DNA from: Clostridium sp. CAG:921
GTDB lineage: Bacteria > Bacillota > Clostridia > TANB77 > CAG-465
NCBI GenBank assembly: GCA_000433135.1
Contig: HF991980.1
Coordinates: 18,219-24,738, forward strand
Length of the DNA stretch: 6,520 nucleotides
Direction of reading: 5' to 3'
Shown here one piece after another: positions 6,473 to 6,520 of the stretch. How positions within the stretch are numbered: the stretch's first letter is position 1; every line of letters begins with the position of its first letter. The translations under genes and the position numbers were made by a program. The notes below the pieces were generated by a model that saw only the letters and a list, made by a program, of their open reading frames with translations, had not been told where the DNA came from and made no database searches.

Positions 6473-6501
6473 ATTTTATCACATGCCATAAATTATGTCA
6501 A
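6473..6501 (-). promoter_or_regulatory. Sigma-A promoter of the ClpP-like unit
   Basis: On the minus strand, TTGACA (6501-6496) and TAAAAT (6478-6473) are separated by 17 bases, and a TGA directly before the -10 gives an extended TGn element. Transcription would start near 6466, about 44 bases before the ATG at 6422. The unit therefore seems to begin here rather than being read from a gene further right. The remaining 19 bases to the window edge show nothing recognisable. Confidence 0.82.
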
Positions 6502-6520
6502 TTATTTGCTGCTAAATATT

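Noticed and set aside
6423..6482. GTG at 6482 as the start of the ClpP-like protein
   Set aside because: It lies between the -35 and -10 of the promoter, and the ATG at 6422 has a strong AAAGGAGAA site.

Overview
The window is very AT-rich DNA with strong AGGAG-type ribosome binding sites and the head of a spoIIIA operon. This points to a low-GC, endospore-forming Firmicute, most likely a member of the Clostridia. The species cannot be named from the sequence. All convincing genes lie on the minus strand, so the window reads from right to left in three transcription units.

Unit 1 (about 6520 to 5724): a near-consensus sigma-A promoter drives a small ClpP/SppA-fold (crotonase-like) protein. 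It is written as two overlapping open frames, 6015-6422 and 5791-6018. Together they cover one ClpP-like protein of about 210 residues, broken by a -1 shift that codon use places at an A5 run (6060-6064). All three positions expected to hold the Ser-His-Asp triad are substituted (Asn, Asn, Glu), so it looks like a pseudoprotease, a decaying gene, or both. A hairpin followed by a short T-run (5724-5779) closes the unit.

Unit 2 (about 5696 to 2232): a textbook TTGACA-17-TATAAT promoter drives one 1113-residue SNF2-family ATPase with an N-terminal SWIM zinc-binding motif. A hairpin plus T8 terminator follows.

Unit 3 (1960 to 1 and beyond): spoIIIAA, spoIIIAB, spoIIIAC and the first 107 codons of spoIIIAD, tightly packed with stop/start overlaps or ribosome sites over the preceding stop. 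They encode the mother-cell ATPase and membrane parts of the SpoIIIA-SpoIIQ channel made during engulfment. The remaining genes (spoIIIAE to spoIIIAH in known operons) would lie past the left edge.

The oddest structure is at the head of spoIIIA. Positions 1921-2078 are a perfect 158-bp palindrome (two 79-bp arms, no spacer). It copies the spoIIIAA ribosome site, start codon and first 13 codons in inverted orientation. The copy gives a 23-codon plus-strand frame that starts as SpoIIIAA does and then runs into unrelated sequence. Such a structure is unstable in most bacteria and would fold up the spoIIIAA start in any transcript that began upstream. It is therefore either a recent template-switch event with consequences for sporulation, or an assembly/amplification artefact. 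I saw no complete novel multi-gene system, CRISPR array, tRNA, rRNA or mobile element.
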